A stretch of DNA of 64,000 nucleotides from Circinella umbellata (taxonomy: Eukaryota > Mucoromycota > Mucoromycetes > Mucorales > Lichtheimiaceae), in NCBI GenBank assembly GCA_025093555.1, contig JAIWNF010000057.1, positions 62,001 to 126,000 on the forward strand. The letters are read 5' to 3'. How positions within the stretch are numbered: position 1 is the first letter of the stretch; each line of letters starts with the position of its first letter. The notes under the pieces were generated by a model. That model was given only the letters and a program-made list of their open reading frames with translations, did no database searches and had not been told where the DNA came from. The position numbers were made by a program, and so were the translations under genes. Of this stretch, positions 1-10,200 are shown one piece after another.

Positions 1-2102
1 TGGAAACTTGCCTTCCTTTACTGTACAATTTTTATAACATTATAATAATAATAATAATACTATCCCTTGATCTTTTTTTGGGGGAAGGGGGACAGGGATT
101 AACATTTATTTTGGACGTTTTTGAAACAAATCGCTTTATTACCAATTTAGTTAAAAATCTGTGACACAAAAGATTATGGCTTTATTATATGCAAGCGATC
201 GAGAGGCTGATAATCCATTTTATTTTATTTAGCCTCTTACTTTTTTTTTTTTGTTTTCATCTAGTTATTGATATTCTTTCCATAAAAGTAAAACAAGAAA
301 GTAAACTTGCTTTTCAGTAATTTATTGTTATGGTTCTCTATTCCTGTTGTTGTCGATCCGAAATAAAAATCAGTACGTATGTTTGAAAAATATGGGGTAA
401 GAAAAAACATAAAAAAAAACCCAACATCCCCTTCCTTTGAAAGAGAGAGAAAGGTTATTTTTGCTACAAAATAAAAATGATGCCATAATAAATAGGGTAC
501 TTTTCTCATTATTATAATATCTTTTTTTTTTACCACGCCAAAGGAGATGATAAAGGGGAGTGGGTTTACCAATGATCAAGGTTATGAAAAGAAAGGGGTA
601 TGTGTAGAGGAGTATATTTACCAGGATTAGTTTAAAAGAATAACAAGCTGAAGAATGAGAATAAGAGAGAAGCATGCTTATAATTTTCGGGACTGTGAAT
701 TTGATCGCCCAACAACTAAGTTTCCGCGACTCATAATACTACATACAGCCTATGATCGACAATGCACAGGAGAGGTTATGTGCGTACACGCATGTATATC
801 AATATTTGGTTTTATGGGGTACAATGAAGTTACAAAAGGAAAAAAAGAAAAAACTCTATTACATTATAGAATAAAATTTATAATCTTATAACTTTATAAG
901 TGTAATAATTATTGACTAGCATAAAAAAAAAGATCCAATAGAAATACCCTTCGTTCCTCGCTGTTGAATATTGTACTATTTAGGAAAATTCGAAGAAAAG
1001 CAGAACTGAAAACAAGCTTTCTTGATTCAACTATAAATTATATTCCAATAAGTCAATTGAGCATTTATTATTTACCGTGTCTAATTGTTTTTAATTGACA
1101 GGTCTCAAAATATTTTTATGTAAGATTAAACAATAGAGCATAAACACATAGTAATTATATACACGGTAAAAGCAGCCGCTTTCTTTTAGTTTATTTTTAT
1201 TAGTACTATTTTGCATATGCGCACATACAAAGAAAAATGTTATAAAGTGTAATGGAAAAGGAACTAGAGAAAATGAAACAGACACAGAAAAAAGAGGAAA
1301 AAAAGAGAGCATGTAATAAATGCCACATCTGTAATGTAGGTCTATAGCACAAGGGGGGAAATAAGAAATATAATAATAGTAATAAGGGGATAGGAAAAAA
1401 AAGAATCAACATAGAAAGGGTAAGCTATATCAAGAATAAATAAACATGTCAAGACTCATAATCTTTTTTTGTAATAATTGGTTATTAAAAAATCAAAAGA
1501 AAAGAAAAATGACAGTGATTTAAATAAATAAAAAAGAATGTTGCATGGAATATGGAATATGGAATATGGAAGGTTCTGCGAAAATAGAGTACAGGCAAGA
1601 GATATTGAGATAAGGATGGTGTGTGTGTGTGTTCTGACTTGCCATGCTATATGCCAAGCCCTGCATAATAAGGTAATGAAAAAAGGAGAGATTAAATCAA
1701 TATCCTGTTGAAGGAGCTGTAAAAGAATAAAGGTGTTAAATGTAAAAAAAAAAAAAAGTGTGAGAAAAAAAACAAGAAAGGAACAGAAATAAGATGTGAA
1801 AATCGATATATAAAAGACATATATGCACGCGTATCTGTAGAGTAAAAAAGGGCTGGTAAAAAAGAGAAAAAAAAGGTTCAAATGCGTGTATGTATATGTG
1901 TATATGTATTTCTTTTTGAAGGTGATCAACAATTACGAAAAAAAAAATTATAAGAGGGGAAGGAAACACGAGGGGAGCCATATAACCGGAAATTACTCCG
2001 GAAAATAAGAAAAAAAATAGAAATTGGGAAATCTGAAAGATTAAATGTGTCAAAAAAAAAGAAGAATGAGAACAATTACAAAGTAAGAAAAAAATAAAGC
2101 GC
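1..2102. other. AT-rich intergenic DNA, no gene seen
   Basis: The stretch is A/T-rich with many homopolymer runs, short ATA/ATT repeats near 40-58 and a short GT run near 1,617-1,631. Minus-strand open frames at 1,091-2,248 are Phe/Leu/Tyr-rich translations of low-complexity DNA and show no domain or splice logic. I see no RNA gene here. Confidence 0.6.
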
Positions 2103-2894
2103 TCATCCTTCAAGGTTTTGGTTATAATGATGATGATGCCGATCGTCTGCTCTTGAGGTAGTAGGATTTTCAGGAACAATTGCTGTAGTTGAAGGTGTGT
2201 TTGTGCTAGTTGCAGGTGTTTGTGGTGGACGAAATGTACTGATTTCATTATCTAAACGACGAAGACTACGTTCAAGGTGCCGAACCTGTGCCTTGATATC
2301 ATCATACGCAATGCTAAGTTCGCGGTCAACTTCATCAAGATGTTCTTCAGTAGCTGTTTCCACAGGGTGGTTTGTAAACGCATCACGAAGAGAATGGAAT
2401 ACAATGTCAATCGTTGCCCATTCGTCCTGTAAATGATGAAGATCGTCTTCAATGCTAGAAACAACGGAAACGTCTTGTTGAATTACGGATGAAGGCATGT
2501 ATGATGATGGTGTTGTAGATGACGATTGTTGTGGTTGATGCTGCTGATAATGGTGATTTTGAACCGATCGTCGACGTCGAGACTGCTGTGATGATGAAGA
2601 GTCGTTACCTTGTTGTTGAGATGCTCTTCTGCGAGTAGCAGCTGCAGGCCTAATATTAGTAGATGAGCGGCGACGAGGCAGCATATCTGGACGACGCTGA
2701 CGCTTGCTATGAGATAATTCAAATGAGGACGTTTGATAAATATTTCGTTTGTTGTTGGGTTTAGAAGAAAGAGCCGTCGAAGAACTGTCAACAAGCAAGC
2801 ATGTATCGTTACAGTGCCAATCAGTACGTGGTAACGCAAGGGGTCCCGAATCCTGATAATTGAAATGTAAGGGAATAAAACAAGCGATATCCAT
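2103..2894 (-). CDS. Basic Ser/Gln-rich protein with helical segment, unknown function
   Basis: Single-exon frame of 263 residues from an ATG at 2,894 to TGA; the frame is open a little further upstream but only with a TTG, so the ATG was chosen. The first half is basic and Ser-rich, with clusters such as KRQRRPD, RRRSS and SRRRRS that could act as nuclear localisation signals. Residues about 145-220 are hydrophilic and heptad-like (DDLHHLQDEWATIDIVF, VRHLERSLRRLDNEI), which suggests a coiled coil. The C-terminus is Pro/Thr-rich and ends in a His/Asn stretch. I do not recognise the family. Composition and codon use fit a real fungal gene. An AG-preceded site near 2,850 resembles an intron 3' end, but no convincing donor lies upstream, so the N-terminal 20 residues are less sure than the rest. 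Confidence 0.65.
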   Translation of the reverse strand: MDIACFIPLHFNYQDSGPLALPRTDWHCNDTCLLVDSSSTALSSKPNNKRNIYQTSSFELSHSKRQRRPDMLPRRRSSTNIRPAAATRRRASQQQGNDSSSSQQSRRRRSVQNHHYQQHQPQQSSSTTPSSYMPSSVIQQDVSVVSSIEDDLHHLQDEWATIDIVFHSLRDAFTNHPVETATEEHLDEVDRELSIAYDDIKAQVRHLERSLRRLDNEISTFRPPQTPATSTNTPSTTAIVPENPTTSRADDRHHHHYNQNLEG

Positions 2895-5371
2895 GCGAGA
2901 TGAATTCAAAAAAAATAAGGACGCGTTGGAATTGAAAGGGAGGGGATTTTATAGAGAAGTATCCAAGATGACGTTTAGTGAATTGAAAGAGTAAAATCAA
3001 AGAAATATATATATATATGGGAAATATGGGAAATAAAAAATGAAAGAAATGAAAATTAAAAGAGGAGATAAGAAAGTTAAGGCTGGGTTTGGTAGAAGAA
3101 GAGAGAGAGATGAAAGAAGACCGATACTTGGTTTTCTTGATATGCCCTATATATCCTGATGTAAAAATCCTGGACAGGCAAGTCTGAATTTGACTGGCAC
3201 TTCCTTAATGATTTTAGAGCTTACACATGCATACATTTTAATTATGTACGTACGATCGTTCAAGCCACATTGAAGCCTTATTCATCGCTAACAAAAGAAA
3301 AATACTAACTCCTACTTGGGGGAACTTGCATGCATATGAATTTTATATAGCTCAACCATTTACATGGTGATTTGCCAAGCCAGCTTTTGCGTGGCGCTCT
3401 TTAAATGCATACGCCTCACCATTTTGTTTGGACCCTGAAGACTTTAACACAATCTTTCTATATTTTTCTCTTCTTTCTTTCTTACTCCTGTATCTTCTCT
3501 TAATCTCCCCCCAATTCTCTACTCTCCTCCCGCGTTTTTCTTTTTCTTTTACTAATTTGCGTTTCTCTCCTTCCCCTGCCCATGCAATCTTTTTTACATA
3601 AATGGTTCGTCGTCCGTAAGAAGAAACGTTTCACTCGTGATAAAATTTGTCTTCATTTTTTTTATCAAACCTCCTGGAGACAAAAAAAAAATCTCGTTTT
3701 TATAATTTTATCGATGTCACCAGTACAATTTTTTTAATCATAATCTTATTGCAATAACATAGAAAGAGAGAGAGAGAGAGACGACACGAGATAACCCCTT
3801 TCGATTCTATTCATATTAAAACTTGGTTACTCATGCTTACGTTTGCATTCCGTACAAGCCAGATTTTAATGTATAATGTAACATTTTATTGACCATATAA
3901 AGGACCTCATTCTACCAACTTATTACTACTACTATTATATATATATATATGTAATGTTTTTCTATTCACGTTTAAGTTCAGTATAGCACGTGCATCTCAA
4001 AAAAATTACAATATAATAATGATAATAATTTGATCGCTAAAAATCGAATACGTAGTGAATAATAATAAAAAACGGGGTACCATATGCATAAAATGTAATA
4101 CAGAATAAAAAGACACATATCGGTGACCACCGAGCTTCTACTTTAGATCGAAAAAATAAAAAGTTAACCATTTCCTTAAACTTGTCAAGGTGCGTTATCT
4201 CTATTGTTATTTCAATATTTAGGCAATATTCGGATACGAACGCTGATATACATCATGATATGACATAAAAGTAGGAAAGCCCACATAAGTTATAAATTGA
4301 AGCCAAGCAAAAAAGGACTTTCATGTAGCAGTAATTGCTTTATTTGGAGATATGTCGTATATCAGCCAAGAAGTATTACGTTGTACAGTTTTCGAACGGA
4401 CCTCCAAAAATTTAATTACCATATTTGGAATAGAACGGGAAAAAAGAACAGATGAATTGTGTTCGTGAGGGAGATATGAAAAAAGAATTAGACCGCCACA
4501 ATGATGTTGAATTTCATAAAAAAATAATGTCTATCATTTTATTATATGAGTAAGAAAACATGCATTGAGGCGTTCTAGCCCTGTCACAGAAAGGATCGGA
4601 AGGACTGTGCATCAAATGTTTTGTTTTTGTGAATTCGGATCTATGTTACCTAAGCAGCTTCGTCAAAAATCCCTTAACAAGGTTTGTTTAGTTTTGGCTG
4701 ATGTGCATCAAAGTGCCACACTGTTGGATCAAAAAATAAATTGTGGCGGGCTAGACTAATTTATAATGTTGTTTGGCGAGTAGTGTGTACATAGAACATG
4801 CATGTTTTGGCTTGGAAAAAAAGTAATGAACTTGATTCACAGGATCAACCGAGCGGACATGAACCGGATGATGGGATTTAATTTTTTTTTTTCAACTCAC
4901 ATCCGTAAAAGTAACGCACTCACATAAATGCATGTTATGTTATAAGCCATCTTTTAATACATTAAATGCGGTATCAGCCACAAGGTGCAGATTTTGAAAG
5001 ATTTGCAATTGTATTCATAATAAATTTTAGCAACAGAAAAAATAACACAAAAGCACATAATTTAACACGTGAAAAAGAAAATGGTCTGTTGTTATTTGAT
5101 ATAATATGAGGTGAATGGCAATAAATTGAGCATTGTTTGTGTGCGTGGGTGTACGCGTGTTATATGGGATATTAAGAGAAATGAGGATGATTTGTTTTTT
5201 GAAGATCTGCTTGATCACCGGTTTTTTAATTACCCCAGATCTACGGTTTTGCATATATATATATATATCGTGCGTGCCTGTGTATGTGTATGTATAGTGA
5301 ATGTTTACGTTGCTAGGAAAGAAGATTACATGCTAAACGGTTCGTGTGAATTTGTGTATATATGCTGGTAG
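2895..5371. other. Intergenic DNA with pyrimidine-rich tract
   Basis: No conserved frame is visible. A C/T-rich tract (about 3,440-3,590) runs up to an ATG at 3,602 followed after 14 nt by GTAAGA, which looks like a fungal promoter, start codon and first 5' splice site. No coding exon follows it. A GA run lies at about 3,763-3,780 and AT runs near 3,005 and 3,935. Confidence 0.5.
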
Positions 5372-6625
5372 TTATGGTTTCTGTCTCTTGGCAGCTCGGG
5401 TTGCATTGTCTGCTATGGCAACTCGATTCTTATCTTCCTTTACCCCTGTTTCTCGCTTCCGACGTCGAAAACGTTCCTGATAAATTTCAATACACATATG
5501 TAAATAAAACTGCACCCCCCAAAAAGAAAAATCTTTTTACCGGATAACAAGAAAAAAGTAACTTACTTGTCGTTCTTCGTTTTTAAGTTGTTCTTCAACT
5601 CCCTTAAACTCTCGTCGAAATAGTAAAATGTGGGGTTCAGGTGCTAATTTTTTACTTTTTGTCAGTTTATATTTCTTTCCCATTTTGTCGCTTAAAAACT
5701 ATATTCATACCATGAACCATATAGTGTTCCCATTGAGCTTCTTGTTCAACACCAAGATATTCCCATTCTTTTTGTTTTAAAAGTCCATAATGTGGTAACC
5801 ATCTTGATATATTTTTGGGCAACTTGACATGTCTTTTTTTCCATACAAAAAGAAATATTTCAAGATTCAGTCTATCTCTTGATCCATTTCCCCCTTTCCT
5901 TCTTATATTAATCGGCTCCTCATTTCTTTTAATATCAAACACCAATCATCCATAAAGGTATTCTGTCCCCCCTTTAATCACTGTTGTTATTTTTTACCTG
6001 TATGCATAAATATCATCTAATCCACCCATTAAAACATCCCAAGATTGGTCCATACAACAACTGGTTAGTAATAGTTTCTTAAATAACACATATACATAAA
6101 ACACATTGCTATATGTTTACCATAATAATAACTTGAATAATAAATTTCACTTTTATATGTTTGAATATCCTTTGCTCGCTGTCGTGCTTCTTGTTCCAAT
6201 TCTTCTTGTGTTTTTTCTCGTGGTTTAGGCTGTTGCTGCTGCTGCTGTTGTTGTTGAAGTTGAAGTTGTTCCTTTTGTTTTTGCTTTTGACGTTGTAATT
6301 TTTGCTTTTGTATTTGTATTTGTGCTTGATGCTGTGGCTCAGTGTTTTGTGGTTGCTGTTGCTCCTTTTGTGGTTGCTGTTGCTCCTTTTGTGGTTGCTG
6401 TTGCTCCTTTTGTGGTTGCTGTTGTTCCTTTTGTGGCTGCTGTTTTTCTTTTGGTAATGATGGATTTTGTTGAGAATGTTCACCTTGTGCTCCTGCCATT
6501 ACTGCCTTATTTGTAGGTTTAGATTGAGGTTGATGTCTTCTGACCAAGTTTTTAAAGGTATCTTTTGAGTCATTAGGATCAGCAGCAAAAGGATCTGGGA
6601 AAAATTCTTCTGGATCTAATGGCAT
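5372..6625 (-). CDS. CKS1: CKS1-type cyclin-dependent kinase regulatory subunit with Gln-rich N-terminus
   Basis: Five exons read in phase: 6,625-6,121, 5,998-6,016 (a 19-nt micro-exon), 5,832-5,711, 5,643-5,567 and 5,476-5,372, giving 275 residues. The CKS fold begins with EIYYSSYYY at the end of exon 1. The micro-exon supplies DDIYAY, exon 3 gives RHVKLPKN, LGVEQEAQWEHYMVH, and exon 4 gives APEPHILLFRR, the hinge and last strand. CKS proteins bind CDKs and phosphorylated substrates and guide multisite phosphorylation in the cell cycle. The usual CKS protein is about 80-150 residues. This one adds about 160 N-terminal residues with a KEQQQPQ tandem repeat and a poly-Gln run, and a basic C-tail. 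In the anion pocket the Arg of YRHV and the Trp are present, but the usual Ser of QSxGW is Glu. All introns are GT-AG; a TACTAAC branch point sits about 45 nt before the micro-exon. Confidence in the family is high. Confidence 0.93.
6330..6460 (-). repeat. 21-bp coding tandem repeat (KEQQQPQ units)
   Basis: Within exon 1 of the CKS1-like gene a 21-bp unit encoding KEQQQPQ recurs about four to five times with few changes, followed further on by a CAG/CAA run encoding poly-Gln. In-frame repeat length change would lengthen or shorten the disordered N-terminal extension. Confidence 0.8.
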
Positions 6626-6833
6626 CTTGTGGACCACCTTTTTTTTTACAGTTTTTTTGTTTGTTCAAGTATATAAAAACACAATATATCGATTTTTTTC
6701 CAATTCGCTAAATTACTTGGATATATATTTCAAGGAGAGTGAGGGATGTAATGAGTTTCTAAATAATAATAGTAAACGTAAGGTTCTACCTGGTTGGAGT
6801 TTTTAGTTAAGCAATTATTCAAAAGCGCGAGAA

Positions 6834-6860
6834 ACGCGTGATTGGATTTGTAAAGCGCGT
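6834..6860. promoter_or_regulatory. MCB-like ACGCGT site next to CCAAT box
   Basis: About 210 bp upstream of the CKS1-like ATG there is ACGCGT, the MluI cell-cycle box bound by MBF in ascomycete yeasts, followed at once by ATTGG (CCAAT on the gene's strand) and an AGCGCGT about 10 bp on. The match and its place before a cell-cycle gene are seen; use by an MBF-like factor in this fungus is inferred. Confidence 0.4.
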
Positions 6861-7155
6861 GTCCAACCCGACTGATTTCATTTTCCACCCAAAGTCAAAC
6901 TGAAGTTACGGTCAGTGATGATGATACTATATTTCCCCTCTCTTAAATCTTTATGAAATGGAATGTATTTTGCTAAGTAAGAGTGTGTTTTTAACTTCAT
7001 AAAAACGATCTTTTCCTCCTCCCGGGCATATCTCTATTACTGTATTTTAAGGATTTGGATTATTAAAAAACTTGGTCTTACGTAGAAGCCCATTTGTTTT
7101 TATTATCAACGCTTTTTTGACCTCATAGTCCCAATCACAATCACAACCGACTCTT

Positions 7156-7237
7156 ATGTTATATGTTATATGCTATATGCTATATGCTATATGCTATATG
7201 CTATATGCTATATGCTATATGCTATATGCTATATGTT
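7156..7237. repeat. 7-bp tandem repeat (ATATGCT)
   Basis: About twelve head-to-tail copies of ATATGCT, with the end units reading ATATGTT. The plus-strand frame through it is only a translation of the repeat. Confidence 0.9.
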
Positions 7238-10200
7238 ATTTTATATACTGTTATTAATATATACGACTAAAAAGAAACACCACCCATCTGGGATGATTCG
7301 GAAATATAAGATTTTCTTTTCAAAGATATATAAGTATGTAAATAAAGCTATGGTATATATATATAAGGGGTAAATTATGAAAAAGAAAGGTGCCATGCGC
7401 AACCTACATACAAAAATGAAAGACAATAGAAATAACAAAGCCTAAAGTATAATTATTATTCTATCGTATTAGCATATTCATGATTTCATGTATGAGTATA
7501 ATAAAGATTAATAATGGAATATTAAGAAAGTGCACAGATTATTTATAGTAATTTAAAAGAAGTGAAAAAAAGAGTGGAGAGAAAAAAAGAATGCCTGTTT
7601 TTTGGTATATCTAGTGGAAGATGATAGAACATCAAAAAAAGTACGTATATAGTAGTAAGCTAATGATTAGATGAACCAGTTTTCTTAATTGCCAGAATTA
7701 CGCCTGTCCCGGGAAGTTGGTGGATCTACTATACTAAAACATATACCTCAGCTTATTCTGCATCTTTGTTTACACCTGCATATACTATAAACTAAAGTGA
7801 TCTTAAATATTCGTTGATGGTCTAGACACTATTACGGTACATCAAAAAAACTGTAGAACTTAATTATCTTGCTACACATGACGCTAATAAAAAATCAATA
7901 CAGTTGTACCTGTTTATTTATCATAGTTATTTACTTACGTAGAAGTTTAACTTATTTGTTTCTCACACCCGTATAGGGGATCTGTTTTATCCAATTTTTG
8001 GCTTGTTTAACATTGCTTTGAGGCCATAAATATAATAAACTGGCCAATTTGATATCTCCTCCTAACAGTATTACAAAACATTTGGTCGAGCAACTATGCT
8101 GTTACGTACTCTATAATGAAACCGGTTCTGTATATTACAAAATCACATTGTTTGAAAAGTATAATCCATTCCTTAAACTTTTTGATTCTATAGAAAAAGT
8201 AAATGTAGCTGTCTCCTTTGTGCAATTAGGAGGGTGAATATTATATACGTACAATTGGCAGCGGCCTCCGATTCGCCTGTGCAACATATAATGATTTTCC
8301 TTCAAACCGGTATTCCGAATATATGAAGATCGATACCGGTTTAATTCTTGGGATTGGATTTGCAGTGGTCGGATATACAGGAAAATCACTTTTACTCAAT
8401 TAGATTAGTAGATTAGATAAAAATATGAGATGTGATCCTGTGTGGTGTGCTAAAAAAAAAGAGCAGATCTTTTAATTTATCCTGTTTAACTATTCATTAA
8501 TTATCATTATATATAGGATCAGCGTGTTGGCAGTCGGCTGAAACCTTGATAGTTGTTTCCAAAAGAACAATTTAGCACCGAAAATTTAAATCAGACGAGT
8601 AGATACTAGATGACGTGGACCAGATACAACTATATCAAAACACAAGCATTTTACCAACTACAGTGGATCCCCGGTTTGTACACACCTGAGATTTCCTGAT
8701 TTTTGTTGCAGAACCGAAGACTTGCCAACAAGCGAAACTTGATATAATTCTTTGCTGGCATTTTGATAACGATTCATAAGAATGCTATACACAATTATTA
8801 AATTATAGTATAATTTGCTCCCGATTAGCGCAACTCGCTCAAAACCTTGGTGCAAGTTGCAAGTTACGATTCTACTTAAGTATTTTTAACATTTCCAAAA
8901 AGAAGAGGTACAGAACATGGAGATTTGCAAAAGCGGGAGGTGCAAAAGCGGAGGTTGACTGTATATAAAAATAAGCCTTTTTCCGCATCACCAGTAACAT
9001 CATAAATTATCTATATATATATATAAAATTAAAAAAAATAAAAAAGGAAAAGAAAACAAAAAAAAAGCAAACTGGTACTAATACTTCTTCTCATTACCCC
9101 TTTGAATCCACTCCTCACCAGATTTCTTCTTTATTTTGTTTCTACCTATCTACTAGTACATCACTACAATATTCTTTTCATGTATAAGCACCTCTTCTTT
9201 TTATTTTATCTTTCCCACCCCCTTTTCCTGCTGCCCAGCAGGATTTTCAGGACCGAGCTTTGTTTTTTCTGAATTGACGAGAGCAATAAGCTGAGATCAG
9301 CGCATGCTCACTTAATTTCATCTTGATAAATATATAAATTTCAACGTATATAAAAATAATCAAGAAACATTATTATATTTAGTGAAAAACCAGTTTAACG
9401 GAAAATTAGCTTAATGATCGCCCAATTACGTACGCTGGATCTAATATTAGTTTAAAAGGAGTAGGTGGAAGATATTACTGCAACTTGCAAATTTTTATAT
9501 GCTAAATACATATATGTTTTACTAATAAAGAATGACATTATAGAAAAGAGGCAACCGACACTGTGAAATACTGTAGAGATATTATTGTTATGATACAACA
9601 ACTCCATAACCGCATTGGTTACCAATCATATAGACATCATTTTATTATTAGCACAAGACCATAAATTACAATTGATCCGAGTGCTGCAAATGAAATGGTA
9701 TAGTTGCTGGTACATTATTTGTATGTATATAGCTCAAACATTTTTATTCTACTTATAACATTAAGTGGCCTGTATCCTATATTACACAAATTGCCCGACT
9801 ATTTGCGGTACTTTGATTGGGATTACAAGAGAAAGCATAGATGAATTAAATAATGAAGATATTTGGTAAGTATTTATCGAATTAACGTCCTTGTGACACT
9901 CATTGGAGTAGTAATGTGGAGTAGAGAGAAACTTAATTGTACGTACTATCTAAACTTTCGAAAAATAATACTACTGTACTAGTTTTCTGTGATTATAAGA
10001 AGTAGAGGTAAAAGATACTAGACCTTTTTAACACTTTTTTACTTTCTGTATACATGAGTATTATACAGAAGGTGTGTAATAGTCAATCGTTCGTCTTCAT
10101 TACGCTAAATACAATGTTGCTTACTTACTACAGTGCTCTTATTATCAAATTATTAAGAAAGCACAACGTGCGAAAACTCTTATTGTCTGAATATTTGATA

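Noticed and set aside
261..675. Overlapping minus-strand open frames of about 100 residues
   Set aside because: They are Phe/Leu/Tyr/Lys-rich translations of homopolymer DNA, overlap each other in different frames and show no domain or splice evidence.
1091..2248. Minus-strand frames up to 170 residues rich in Phe, Leu and Ile
   Set aside because: The composition follows A-rich low-complexity DNA; the frame ending at 2,248 overlaps the real gene at 2,103-2,894 out of frame.
2840..2870. Possible intron in the first gene (TTATCAG at about 2,850)
   Set aside because: The only upstream GT would leave an intron of about 29 nt, below a credible length.
5667..5945. Reading the CKS exon 3 frame as starting with MVFDIKRNEEP
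   Set aside because: That upstream part is intron sequence; the phase and the DDIYAY-RHV motif place the splice at 5,833/5,832.
7170..7373. Frame encoding MLYAICY repeats
   Set aside because: It is only the translation of the ATATGCT tandem repeat.
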